The position numbers were made by a program, and so were the translations under genes. A stretch of DNA of 64,000 nt from positions 1,225,817-1,289,816 of the forward strand of contig VXAZ01003899.1 in assembly GCA_013399875.1 (NCBI GenBank). Direction: 5' to 3'. Positions within the stretch are counted from its first letter, which is position 1, and the number at the start of each line of letters is the position of its first letter. Shown here piece by piece: positions 14,501 to 26,650 of the stretch. The stretch is from Gymnorhina tibicen. Taxonomy: Eukaryota > Chordata > Aves > Passeriformes > Artamidae. The notes under the pieces are model-generated. The model saw only the letters and a program-made list of their open reading frames with translations. It made no database searches and was not told the DNA's origin.

Positions 14501-15900
14501 CCTCATCAAAAAACTCTATCTAAACCCTCCATTCCCCCTTCCCAATTCTCACTTGTGCTACCTACACACGTAAACCAAAAGCTGCCAGAGAACTGCGTCC
14601 ATGGCTATAGCAGCACCCCTTTCACTGAAGCAACACACTTCACTACTGCCAGACTAAATAAATTGTTCTTCTACATTAAGTTGATTCATCTCTCACATCT
14701 CCACAATGCTACTTTAGAACTGGGCTGTAAACCAAAATAAATTAATCTGTTGTCATATCATGAAACTTAGTAAACATTTTTTATATCCCATTTTTTCCTC
14801 AGTATTTCTCCTGTACAGACCCAAACCACTACTAAAACCAATCATTTACATATTTTCCCCTTTATGTTTGTGTCAGATCATAATGTTCTTCAATTAGATG
14901 CAGATACGGGCTCTGAAGACAGCAAAGTAAGGTCATGCCAGTGGGAAATTATAAGTTACCAACCACCCCACTACATTACAGGTCCACAGGAATTTTAGTT
15001 CTCCAGCAAGTTAATAATTTAACTTGCTTTGCTTATTTTATAACCAGAGAATTTTTCCCAGCTATTGAGAGCACCTTCTTCTCTAATATCAATACTATCT
15101 AACAATTTACGCAATGTTCGCTCTTCCATAGGTCTAACATTTAATTGCTTTATAATGTCTCTGACCTCACTGTTTTGGGGAACAGAAATACAGCAAGAAA
15201 GGACAAACTGAGGTGATCGGGTAAATGAGTTTCACAAATCATTAACACCATGAAGAGCAAGGATTCGGTGCGTTACTTCAGCTTCATAGGATATAATTAC
15301 ATGTTTTGATTAGCAGATATATTTTCCCAGCCTCAGGTGTCAACAAGGGTTCAAGTGTATAACATGTATAAATGGGTGCTAATTTTACTAGTCATGAAAA
15401 TGTGTTTCGCTAATTACATTTATATCCTCTTAGCCCATTTCCATTTGATATTGCTTCTCTGTAGTACCTCTTCCTGTTTATTTCCTTACAGTGACATTTG
15501 AGCTCTTCCAAATGACACAATGATTCTAAAATTCACTAGGCATGGCAAGTTATTTCCCCACTGAATACCTGTTCTAGGCTTGAAAGAAGGAACAAGATTT
15601 ACAGATGTGTGTAAGTGGACATTTCTGTACTTCTGTGAACGGTATCCTGTTTAGGGTGTTATCATTTGGGATTCAAATCTTGAATCAATGCAATGAAAGC
15701 AATGCTTTTCTTTCACCCAGTTGATTCTTAGGTGTGCAAGAATTCCTGATTGTTGACAGCAACAAATAAGGGAGCAAGCCTGTTTTAAGAGAGTTAAGCC
15801 ATTTTTCCTCACCCTGCACTTTCCTGACAGTCCTACATGCCTTGTTCACAAAAATGAGATGAGGACTGACAAGTGAAAGAACCTCTTTTCACACAACCAG
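8521..15900. other. AT-rich non-coding stretch, nothing recognised
   Basis: This is about 7.4 kb without a supported gene. Open frames reach about 100 codons (9711-10010 plus, 11326-11646 minus) but have biased, unrecognisable composition. A T run lies at about 9487-9500. No RNA gene, CRISPR-like array or tandem repeat array was seen. Confidence 0.55.
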
Positions 15901-15903
15901 CTA

Positions 15904-15956
15904 CAGAATGGTTTGAGTTGGAAGGCACTCAAAGATCATCTACCCCCACACCCTAA
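15904..15956 (-). mobile_element. CR1 LINE 3' tail fragment
   Basis: The sequence reads CAGAATGGTTTGAGTTGGAA, then GGCACTCAAAGATCATCTA. This is the reverse complement of the conserved CR1 3' end (AGATGATCTT..AGGTCTTTTCCAACC). The LINE lies on the minus strand with its 3' end at about 15904. Only the last 50 or so bases are recognisable; the copy is strongly 5'-truncated, as is typical of CR1 in birds. Similarity fades after about 15956. Confidence 0.75.
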
Positions 15957-18290
15957 TCAAAACCATGATGGAAAATATTTAAGGCTTTGGATGAAAATGT
16001 GGGATAAAGCTATTAACCACAAACTGCTGAATATTGGAATATCTAAATAAGGATATGTTTCTACAACTCAGATTGCAAAACAAGAAAAAGACCCAAAAGG
16101 TTTCCAAGTCTGAGTACAGCAGCACGAGGAAAGTAAGCACCAACATAACCACAGTTTTACTGTCTATGCACCTTTATTGTATATTTAAATATGAAGGACT
16201 TGTCCTCCTTTCAAAGAACAGTCATGAAGCAGCTTTTTAGAATGAGATTAACATTTTCAAGCTAATGCTGAGATTTGTAACCCACATGATCAACAACTTA
16301 ATAGACATTACTCGATTTTAGCAAAGAGCCAAAGACCTCTCCGGCTCAGTCCTTCACCTCGCAGTGTGGTGTCAGGCAGCCTTATTGACTTGGCTGGGGC
16401 AAAACTTCAGAGCACGTCATAAAAAGAAAAATAAGACAAGGATGGAAAATTCCAGTGTTCATAAACACACAATAAAATGCTGGTAATAATCTCCTCAGTC
16501 TTCTCTTGCCACTGATACTTCAAGACCTCTACTAAATTTTATAAACATGACTAACTCAACGTAATAGCTAAGGGAAAGATCACATGGAAATTACCAACAT
16601 ATTCATATTTTAAGTCATTGCAGGAGAGTGCAGGTGTAGAGACTGAACTTATAAGCTTTGACATGTATTGGTATACTTACGTGCTAATTACTAACAACTG
16701 GCAGACCTCAAAAAATATATTAAGAACTCAATGCAAAACTTTCATAATGAACAGATTTTTAAAAAGTCTAACCATGCCGCCAATATCAAGTATAGGCAAT
16801 TTACATTTCCCTTGTAAATATTCTGGAAGATTATGTATAGAATCAATACTACATATTATTGTGATAGGATGTGATGACAACTTATGCTTATTCAGTACAT
16901 AACAAAAATACAATCTCAAAGCCTATCTGGAACTCAACAAGTACCTGAGCACTGATATGAATATTTTTAAATAATATAGTGGCGATACATCTACAAAAAA
17001 AACTAAAGAAGGATTAAAACCTTCAACTTGTAATAGGTACAGTACGGCAGGTAACTGAGCCTTACAACACTTCACTGAAGCTGAATGAAAACCTATTACA
17101 AATGTAAGGTTTAAAAAACAGCATGTAGACGTGTATAAAATACAACCTTAAAATGACGATGGTATGGCTGGCACAGCAGACCAAGTGTGATTTCTTTTTT
17201 CACTCCTCTCCTTTGAATGAGTTATAGGATGTGTCTTCAGAATTACCCAGTTCGGTGGAAAAATGCAATTGAAGTAATGATATTTATGATGAGAGGCTTC
17301 TTTTCTTTTGCTGTACTCTAAAGGGTGAAGATAGCTTTGCCTTCCTTTTAATACTTCAAATTTGAAAAATGGGAGCAATAAGGGCATAAATTCAAAGATA
17401 TTGTATGCATGTTCAATTTAATGGAGTCATCAGTACTATTTAGTTAACAATGCACAAAACCTGTTCTTTCATTTGGCCTTGCTAAAGGTTTTAAGCATAA
17501 GCAGCCTCATTTCAGAGAATGGGAATACTCACACATGAAGGTAAGTGCACCTTTAAGTGTTTTAATCACAAGGGGATTAAATGCGCACGTTCAGCACTTG
17601 GCTAAAAAAAAATACAATTTTATGGGTTTTATTTCTTTCCATTAAAGTTATTTTACTATATATGAGAGCTTTTTAGCAAGTCCAAACAAAAGCACTGCGG
17701 ATAGCAAAGTATTTCACATATGCAAAGAATGTTTAAAAATTAGTTTTTCAGGTTTTTAATTGTATATACATCAAATCAAGTCAGCTGCCATAACAGAACA
17801 ATTGCTACATTCATGCTGTGTGTTATGAACTCTAATTGTTAGAGACGCTTTTCGTTTCAATCTTGACAACACCTATACTAATTTTTTCATGATTTCTTTG
17901 TGGGTTTTTTAATGCTAATTCTGTTAATAACAGAATAAGATTATACATTGTACTTTTATTCCTGATCATTAGAAATGTAAAGCACAACATGAGTCAGAAA
18001 CTGTAAGGAAGAGGAAAAATAAAAAATCTCTTAAGTATAAGGGAGGAAAAAAAGAAGCAAAGTTGTGCTAAAACTGGATGAATTCTGAACAGAGATTTTG
18101 CTTTTATCCTCAAAAAGGCACTGTATTATCACTAAAACTTACAATTAAAATAAAAACGACGCATTTTTTTTTTAAATCAAAGAGTAAAGAATTTTTAGGC
18201 ATCACAGATATCTTCATATCAATAATAACAAAAGCTGAGCCTACAGCTTTTGAAAAAATACTTGAGAAAACAACCAAAAAAAAATCTCTA
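15957..18290. other. AT-rich non-coding stretch, nothing recognised
   Basis: No gene or repeat is recognised. The longest chance frame is 94 codons at 16618-16902 on plus. A minus-strand donor-like CAC|GTAAGTATA falls near 16674-16682, without exonic neighbours. Confidence 0.5.
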
Positions 18291-18299
18291 ACCTATTTG

Positions 18300-18800
18300 T
18301 GATGATCTCAGAACACTTGGAGGGGATGAAGCATCCCACAGGAACACAAAGCAATACCTGCCTTCGCAAAGTGAGGGGCAGGGGAGGGAAAAGAAATTAA
18401 TAGACCTGTCAGCTTAACTCTGACATCAAATGACATGGAACCAATTGCCAAACACAAGTTTTGTGAAGATAAGAAATGAAGATAAGGAGCAGTCAACATG
18501 AATTTGTTATGAGTGAATTAAAAACAAATTCAAATTTGTTTCTTCAGCTAAAAGGGATTTTGCAGTCTTGGAAAGGATTTCAGCATGGTGTACCAGGTGA
18601 TACATTTTACAGCAATTTAATCTTCACCATGAAAAGGAAATGGAAAGATGCCTGGCCCAACGGGGGACTAACAAGTTACTCCTGAAAGGACCATAAACTT
18701 GAGAGCTGGTTATCCTAAGAGACAGTGGTATGCAGATTTTATTTTGTCGGTTTTTAAGAACTGTCACTAAGTCTTTTAGAAATCACCCAGTAGATCAAAA
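18300..18800 (+). mobile_element. Possible ancient CR1/L3-like LINE remnant
   Basis: Several phrases in the right order resemble the reverse-transcriptase coding part of old CR1/L3-type LINEs. About 18401-18445 (RPVSL-like reading, then ATGGAACCAATTGCC) is followed by AGTCAACATGAATTTGTTAT near 18491-18510, then TTGCAGTCTTGGAAAGGATTTCAGCATGGTG. The open frame is destroyed by stops and indels. This is a recollection of family layout rather than an alignment, so confidence is low. An inverted repeat AAACAAATT/AATTTGTTT sits at 18522-18541. Confidence 0.35.
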
Positions 18801-21570
18801 AGTAAACATCTGACCTAACTCAAAGGGGATAAAATTCAGCTGTATATTTCAATCATTTAGACCACAAAGCTACACTACACTTAAAAAAGACTCTATCAAT
18901 ACTAGATTATGATATAAATATTATTTATGGCAGTTTTTACAGTGGAGATTTCCAGCTGAAAAGCATAAAAGAAGTGTTTCAGAAAAACATGAAGAAAAAT
19001 GAGACTTGCTAGAGAAGCCATAGTCTTAATAAATACATGTGATAAAAAGGAAAGCAATCCCTGCTCCCCTGCACCTCTCAAACTTATTTTGAAGTGACAG
19101 GAAAACAGATGATGTGCCACATTTTTAAAATTGTTTGCAAACAGACCAAGTGAAGAGGAATGAATCCTTCCAAAAGCCACAGACAGCATCCTTCCAGGAA
19201 TATTAGTTACAAATCTTCCTTCCACATTCAGAGAACAGTATTAAGGGGTTCTTAATTTGCATTATACAATTTGTCACAAATTTTGGAAGTCCTCGTTGTG
19301 ATGGTCAAATAGTAACTTTGGCCTGGGTGAGAAATCCCATAAAATAAACTTCAGGTTTATTCCTCAGGAACCGAGACACCAGCATTCCACACACACGACC
19401 TTCTCTGTTTTCTCAAGAAGCGAAAAAGGGACTGACTGAAAAGTGAAAGCAATTCTTAACATGCAAATAGCAGATATAAACAGTTATTTCAGCCACGTTA
19501 TCCCAAGAGGAGGCTTTAAACACTCAGTGCTGTTTGCCATATATGCTAGCTTGGCTCTTAGTTAACATCATCTGGACACAGAAAAAAACCTGTCAGTCTC
19601 CATTCGCGCTCAGCTCTGTGCAAATAATGCTCTCAGGCTTCAGGACACACACACAATCAGGCACTCGATTACATTTATTTTTCACTAGAGAAGCCTAATT
19701 TGAGAGCTACTTTCAAAGTTTAAGACCTGACACTTCCTCTGAAGAACCCCATTTCTTTATTGCACTGAAAAGACAGTAGCAGATGTAAAGATCCTCCTGT
19801 GCTGCACACCCAGTCTGCCCATTCCAGGCTCACGTAACTCCTGCTTTAAAACATCCCAGCTGCTATTTATGTGCTTAGTTCACAAATCAAAATTTTTCAA
19901 GTAAAATACAAAGACACCATTACCTTTCTAGCCCTAAGCTCACTTTTGATGTACTTTCAGGCTATTATTAGTTCATCTAGTTATTCAGACACAACAAGAC
20001 ATAAAAAGTGAATTTCTAGGTTAGCACAGCATGCCTTTGGGTAGCATTATAAAGCCCGAGAACTGAAATAAGCATCATAAAAATACATGGCCTGCCGTGC
20101 AGATGCTACTTTAGAAAATGAACTCGGTATTTAAAAATCAGAAAAAAAACCCCAAAACCACAAAAACCAAACAGTATTTCAGAACACATGGAATGATGTC
20201 CCTATCCCAGCTTTAACAGCCCTCCAGTCTCAAATATATTTTAATGCTAAATTAGTTAATAAGCCATTTCTATTTTCCTACCATGAAAATCATTGCCAGT
20301 TTTTGTAATGAATCATGCTGTCTTTGTAGGACTTCTGTCAGGGGAACCATTATTTACAAACACCTTTGGACTATTTGGCATGCCTAAAGTAAAAACAACC
20401 CCCCCCCAAAAACCAAACCAAAACAAACCCCAAAGCAATCAAACAAAAACCCACAAACCCTTCAAAACTTACAGATTTTGATACATGGAACAACTACGTG
20501 TGGTGCACACGTTTGAAAAGCAAAGAACCTCAAGCTTATTTTCTCCTCTTCAAAGAGAAACAAAAATTATCAAGGAAGGAAATAAAATGAACAGAAATTT
20601 TACTGTCCTCTTTTCACACACCTGTATTTCACAGCAGTGTTAAACACAACACAGAGCTGCCTGGACTGCTGGTAGCAGTATTTACACAGCAAGCATGTGG
20701 CAGAACAACAAATATTCTTCACAATTAATTCACAGTGTTACATGGGGGTTGTTGCTTGGCTATTGATGAAAACATTCAATTTAATAAAATTCAGCCTTTT
20801 CCTCTGTACTCCTGCTCCGCATCCTATTGTCTCTAATTGCAGCACCTTCTCTCTCTCACTCACACACAGGGAAAGCTGCCAAGCAACTCCCTCCGGAGCC
20901 AATGTCATGGCTACTTTTCAGATTACTAGGAGGGAATATGTAAACTGCACTGTCAAGTACCTTATCCATAGGGATTAAGTGTGTCATTTCAGAATCCCTA
21001 GTCTCAGATGAGTCAATCTGAAGTCCTCTTGCTCCACTCTGATCTCTGAGTCAAGTCATCCCTGCTGGCAGCTAGTCACCTTAGACTGTGCTCTTGCCAA
21101 AGGTAAACTGTGAACCCTTACGTTTAAATTGGGCACCAAAAGATTTTAGTACCAAAGCTCCTCATTCATAACCAGTGTATTATCTAATTAATATTTAACT
21201 TAGCTATCGAGGTCTTCAACAGTTCAGAAAACTGATTTTTTTATATGATTACACAGATGTTTGCAAACCCAATAAAAATACACCACACCTGCAAAAACTT
21301 CCATCACCCTGTTTTGTTAATGCTCATGGTAGAGAAAGGCCTGTGCTGAACCCTTATTTATTATTCCTTATTTATCCTTAGTGTATCAAATGTTGAACAA
21401 AACCAAAGCCAAAAAACCCTTCCCTTTCACATTTGAAACATCTGTCATTTCTTGAGATGGAAATCTGTTAAATTAAAAACGAAAAAGAGGCATTTATTCT
21501 AAGTCTTCTTTGGCCACAGTTTGCCCATCCAGATACAAATGGTGCCTTTAACTCCATGCATATACTGACA
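18801..21570. other. AT-rich non-coding stretch with A/C-rich tracts
   Basis: No gene is recognised. The 107-codon minus frame at 19225-18902 matches nothing known. A/C-rich low-complexity tracts occur at 20142-20175 (A8C4 start) and 20395-20465. The rest is ordinary unique-looking DNA. Confidence 0.5.
20395..20465. repeat. A/C-rich low-complexity tract
   Basis: About 70 bases consist almost only of A and C in irregular CCCC, AAAACC and CAAAC units, starting with a C run of about nine. There is no fixed repeat period. Such tracts recur in the window at 44265-44312, 55437-55490 and 58950-58977. Confidence 0.8.
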
Positions 21571-21571
21571 G

Positions 21572-21885
21572 ACAGGGATGAGGTCCCCTCTCACTCGTCT
21601 CTTCTCCCGCCTAAACGTGCCCAACTCTCTCACCCTCTCCTTGTACCTGAGATGCTCCACTCCATTAATCATCTTTGAAATCCCCTGCTAGACCTGCTCC
21701 AGGAGCTCCATGTCTCTTGTACCGGGGAACCTGAAGCAGGACAAAATATCCCAGGTGAGGCCTCACCAGGGCTGAGGAGAGGAGCAGGATCACCTCCCTG
21801 ACCTGCTGGCAATGCTCTCTTGCTGTTGCACTCCAGGATGGGTCTCCTTGGCCACGAGGACACACTGCTGGCTCATGGACATGGG
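21572..21885 (-). mobile_element. CR1 LINE internal fragment
   Basis: The plus strand matches the antisense of the distal CR1 body phrase by phrase. The phrases are GATGAGGTCCCCTCTCACTC, then CTCTTCTCCCGCCTAAACGTG, GAGATGCTCCACTCCATTAATCATCTTTG, CTGCTCCAGGAGCTCC, CTCACCAGGGCTGAGGAGAG, and GGCCACGAGGACACACTGCTGGCTCATGG (each quoted in part). The element therefore lies on the minus strand. Neither the 3' tail nor the 5' part is present. Minus-strand frames of 64-78 codons over this stretch are repeat-derived and not a host gene. Confidence 0.92.
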
Positions 21886-24800
21886 TGTTCCACGATTCCA
21901 CAGCAGAGGAATGATGAGCAAAATATTTAAGAAGTCAGTATTCAAGTGAAATTTAATTTCACTTTGTCCAGAATATTCTCTTTTATTTCGCAGGGAAAAA
22001 AAAAATAAAGTAAAAAGTTCCATAATATCTCATTAAAACAAACAAAACAAACCCCAAAGATACTGGCAAGTTAGCAGCGGTTTTGGAATATAGACAGAGA
22101 TAAATAAAAGACAAAACAAACATCAACAAAAGTGATGATTCCCAACTCAAGCTCCTCTCCAGCTGTTCAGATGTGTACATACAGAAAATAAAATAACTGT
22201 AAGGTTGTTTTTCCTTCCTTGGGGAACTGCTGTCTTTTCCATCACTGCAAACACCACTTCAAGCAATTGTCATGTCTGAAGATCTCTTTGCCTCCTCTAG
22301 CTATTTTTTTAACAAAATGCATTATAAAGCTTGAACTAGAATGCTATAGAGTAAAATTGTCACTCAGCTTTAAATTTATTGATAGAATTCTTTCATGTAC
22401 AAAAATTTAAAAATACAGATAAATAAAGTATTTATTTTTTTATCCTCTTGAAGCAATATCTGATCAGGGAGGTCAACCTGTACAAGGAAAAGCAAGCAGT
22501 GCCAACTTCCTTAATTCACTATGTTCATAAAGTATAAACTTACATTGTTGAGAGAAATGGCAAACTAATACAGTGTGACTAAGGATAAGCATGCAAATGG
22601 TTTAGAGAATATTCATGATGGTTAGAATGTCTCATGAATTTTCTCAATCTGGTTTTATAGTTCTTTATGGAACATTTTGAGCACAGCATGAAATTCTGAA
22701 GATATGAAGCAGTGTTTCTCCTCAAAACCTAAAGAGGATTTGAACTCGGACAGTGACAGTATCCACTGCTTCACTATTTTCTGGCAGTCTCTACAGAAAG
22801 AAGTGCACTGGCAAGGTAAAGGACCAGTGAATCTTCCCAATGAAAAAATGAGACCTGCAAGACAGGGATGTTCTTTTCAAAAAAACAACACAGTTATGTA
22901 CAAACACTAAGTGTGTTAATTTTTATGATTCTACTCGTACTTGTTCAAAATAGAGTATATTGAAAAAAGGGCTTGTCCTCTACAACATATCAATTTTGAG
23001 CAGTGAACTCTGACACATTCAGTATTGCCTTGTCTCCTTGAAATTTTAATATAAATAGGGAAGTCTGAAAAAGCAGACACACATATGGATTTAGAGTAAG
23101 AAACATCAGGTGAGCCTAAACTTCCATTTTTGACATTTAAATGAAGACAGTCTCTCATGTTTTAGCATACTATTGCTGGTTGTACCAGAGAGATAATTTA
23201 ATGAAAACATTTATCCATATAAACCACGTGCAAACGGATGATCCTATTTGCATTCTATGATGAGTATGCAAATCCATCAAGCACAGGCAAAGTGGATGAA
23301 GCATGCAAGCAACAATATCCATAAACTACATACAAATAAAATAATAATTGATAAGATGAAGTACAACGTCATTAACACAAAAGATTGTAGGTGAAGATCC
23401 CTCCCATTGCTGTAGCAGAAAAGTTCTCAGAATCCCATTTAGGGACCATTCCTTTACCAGCTTTGTACAGCTCTGCCAAAGCAGGACTTGGCATGATCCA
23501 AATCCAAAGTGTGGACTGACATCCTGTTTCTGTGCTGCACTACTGAACTCACCTTAAAAGCCCTGAAATGATCTATTGATCACACCCCTCTCTTATTAAC
23601 TTCTGAGACATAATGATGCTATAATCTATAAACCTCAGGCCCTCCTGAACAGTCCCCAGAACAATCATTAAGTTGGCCATTCCTCACAGATCCCTGCCGT
23701 TGTATTCCAATCTGCAGTGGAATGCAGTAAGAATACTGCTACAGGAGTTCACACTGGAGAAGATCAGAGTTAGCTGTAAAACCCAGCTGTCACAGTTCAT
23801 TATTTCCAACAGATGCCATGAGAGCCTGCCAGAATTTGCCTTACAAATTATTCCATGCTGCCTTAACAGAAAAAAACTCCACAAAATACCCACAGGTTGC
23901 AAACTCTACCTACCTTCCTCCTAAGGCTTCCCTGAAAACCTGATGGACTGCTCAGAGGTCATGCCGAGAAGTCACGAAACTTGGGCATTTCATTTCTTAC
24001 CCAAACTGCTATGATTTGGGAAGAGTATACTACAGAAATTTCCATTTTCCAGAAAACTTAAAAACAACCTGACTTTTCAGCCTGCTTTGGAAGAAGATCA
24101 AATTCGAAGAGCTAACCGGAGATTTGGATTAGCTCTGTGAACATTTTATGTCAGACCTTCTCAGCTGTGTGCAAACTCCAGTAATAAATAACAGTCAGAG
24201 ACGGTCTTTAGCAAGCTTGGTGAACTATGCATGGCGTACAGGTGTTGATGCAAATACAGATACAACTGATTCTGTCTAGTCAGCAGGAAAAAAGAAGGGA
24301 ATGACAGAGCAGTGAAGCCATAATGATGGAAGGAATGTTCATCTCCTCAAGCCACTGTTTTATCAATACAAAAGCACAGAAATCAACATTTTCATGCTTA
24401 GCAAAATATTATAGCTAGATAACCTTTCATTTAATTTCACAGGTTCAAAATAATCTTCAGTAACTGAAATTCACCACAATGTAATTGTAATGGGATCTTT
24501 CTAGTAACACACACAAAAAGGTGTTTGGAGGTTTCAGAACGGAATTGCTGCCACACGTCTGCAAAGGTAAGAAAGGCTTACAACAGTGTTTGAATGAAGT
24601 CTCAGTAGCTAAAAACAGAGTTACATTTTGAAACGCACTGCTCCTACCCTTTTAAGGAAAGCTTTGATCCTAGTAATACACTCTTAATTTCATTAAGCCA
24701 GTGAGAATAAACACACTAATACTTCCTAGAGCACAGAGACTGTGAAGAAATAAAGCAATGATGTGCCCAGGTAACACACCTGAGACATTTACTGGTAATC

Positions 24801-24990
24801 CAGGAGCTGATCAGAGATCCCAAAGAAGAACACCCATGTAAACCCATCTCCCCGTTGTTTCAACTTGGTAGCAAACGCCGCACTCAGTCAAATGATCTAA
24901 ATGTAGGAGAAGAGAGCTCCCAGTTTTTTTGTGCCCTGTAAGAAATGGATAATGTCTATTTAGCAGAAGAGAGGTTTAACTCAAAACACT
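21886..24990. other. AT-rich non-coding stretch, nothing recognised
   Basis: Intron-like DNA with short chance ORFs only (up to 83 codons at 23673-23924 plus). No RNA gene or repeat family is recognised. Confidence 0.5.
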
Positions 24991-24993
24991 GAA

Positions 24994-25031
24994 AGATGTA
25001 TACTAAGAGTATAGATGTACACTAAGAGTAA
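24994..25031. repeat. Short tandem duplication, two 19-bp units
   Basis: AGATGTATACTAAGAGTAT is followed at once by AGATGTACACTAAGAGTAA, with 17 of 19 positions identical. This is a local slippage-type duplication. No function is implied. Confidence 0.9.
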
Positions 25032-26000
25032 AGATTTCTGCATACTGAATTCTAATCCACAACACAAAGTCAGAAGTTTCTCAGAGAGCCAAAGAAATAC
25101 TCAAGTTTCTCCCATTTCAGATGAACCTCATTTTCTCTTTTCTGATGAATGAAAGTTTAACCATCTCCTAAAAAGTGAACTAGTAACTAAAATGTTTCCC
25201 ACACAAGAACCTAAATGCAACTGAAAAGTCAAATGCAGTTTTCCCCCAGGCCATCTTCTTTTCAGCATTTACAGTGCTTGGTAAAAGGCTTTGTTTTTTA
25301 AATTAGTAATAATTAGGGTAGGACAACTGTGAGGTGAAACTTCTGAAAAAAACAGACCACAAAAACTCCACATGGGTAAAAAAATAGCAATTGATGACTT
25401 TTAAGTTCTCTCAGTTGCAACAGTATTTTATTCATTCACTGTGAGGTATTCTCTATCACATATTTTGCATTCTTTATCAAGTCAAGACAAAAGATCTGAA
25501 ATATGAAATAGAAATTCTTCTACAGAAAAGCTGTGATGAAAACAGTATTGGCATTAATGAAAGTACCGATTCCCTCCAAAAAACCCACACCAAACAAAAT
25601 GTAAACACATTTGAACTTAAATGACTTATTATTTCTGGAATAATTATCTGAAGGTTTATTAAATCTATTATCCACTCAATACTGACTAATCAGTGAGTGA
25701 AAATGTGAACAATTTTGTTTCTAACAAGCTCTTAGGAATATCAGTTTTACAATACAGAAGTCACATAGAGTAATGCTGTTTCTTTATGGGATAGTCCTAT
25801 TCTCTTCCATAAAAATAAACTCAGCTGTTCCATACAGAGACCACTACTTCCAGTGATTGCTTTCACTCTAAATGATGATCTTGCTGTAAAATTCCTCAGT
25901 TATGCACATATACAGCCCCTATGAAAGATGGGTGAAAGATGCACGAATAAGTAGCTATGACTGAAAATATCAATCCATATCCAATTCTACAATTACTTAT
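25032..26000. other. AT-rich non-coding stretch, nothing recognised
   Basis: No gene or repeat is recognised. A direct TGAAAGATGGG/TGAAAGATGCA pair lies at about 25922-25943. Confidence 0.5.
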
Positions 26001-26031
26001 ATTTCTGACTGAATTCCTATTGTATAGTTTC

Positions 26032-26060
26032 TTCATTAGCATTAAAAAAATGCTAATGAA
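26032..26060. repeat. Perfect inverted repeat with POU-like ATGCTAAT
   Basis: TTCATTAGCATT (26032-26043) and AATGCTAATGAA (26049-26060) are exact reverse complements around five A residues. Each arm carries ATTAGCAT/ATGCTAAT, a variant of the octamer bound by POU-homeodomain factors (consensus ATGCAAAT), and TAAT homeodomain cores. It could bind a dimer as DNA or simply be a chance hairpin. It lies just upstream of another octamer-like palindrome and the CpG-rich block. Confidence 0.6.
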
Positions 26061-26280
26061 AACCCAAACTCATCTGAATTAGGCAAAGAATTTTTACAGT
26101 ATGCATTTTGATTCCCTGCTGCATAAAGCATTCTATAGAACACAGTCTCTCTTAACCTCTTCAGGTAGCCTCAAGCACTCAAACTTTTCAGTCATCCCTA
26201 TATAAAGTTTCTAATTCGGCCAGTTTAATTATCCCATTGTACTGTGTAAATAAAGTGTTTTCTCCAAGTCCTGGTCAGGC

Positions 26281-26292
26281 CATTTGCAAATG
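26281..26292. promoter_or_regulatory. Palindromic octamer-like site CATTTGCAAATG
   Basis: This is a perfect 12-bp palindrome. Both strands read ATTTGCAAAT, one base away from the POU octamer ATTTGCAT/ATGCAAAT on each side. It sits at the border of the CpG-rich segment that follows. Binding is an inference from the motif only. Confidence 0.4.
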
Positions 26293-26650
26293 TGCTGGTT
26301 CCCGCGAGTCACCACAGCGAGCCTCAGTCCATTACCGTGACAGGGAGTGCTCCTACTAACAACTGCTTTTTACTCCCCCTGACAAATGTGCTCCGTGCCA
26401 CAGCTGACGTTTGTGTAGTAATCAGGACTGATGGATTGGGACGCCGGTGCTGCCGAAAGTGCCCCCCATTTTAATGTGAGCGATTTGTCAAACGTGCCGC
26501 TATCGCGCTGCTGTCAGGCGCGGCCAGGAAAGCACTCTGTCATCTTTCCACCAACCAAGGTCACTTTGGCAGCGACAGGAGAACTCCACAATGAAATTTT
26601 CATCCTTACTGGTTGTGTGAATGGCCTGGTCTTCAAGGCATTTAGTTTAT
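26290..26650. promoter_or_regulatory. CpG-rich, motif-dense block; candidate conserved enhancer
   Basis: By eye about 17 CpG dinucleotides occur within roughly 280 bases (26300-26580), while neighbouring kilobases have very few. TGACAG/CTGTCA (the MEIS/PREP/TGIF core) occurs at 26338-26343, 26511-26516 and 26537-26542. Related TGACAAATG and TTTGTCA cores occur between them, and a TGACGTT CRE half-like site lies at about 26405. Frames of 60 and 87 codons overlap here but resemble nothing and lack splice signals, so I prefer a non-coding regulatory element kept CpG-rich by low methylation or constraint. An unrecognised exon is the main alternative. Confidence 0.4.

Noticed and set aside
21665..21901. 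Minus-strand frames of 64-78 codons
   Set aside because: They lie on an internal CR1 fragment.
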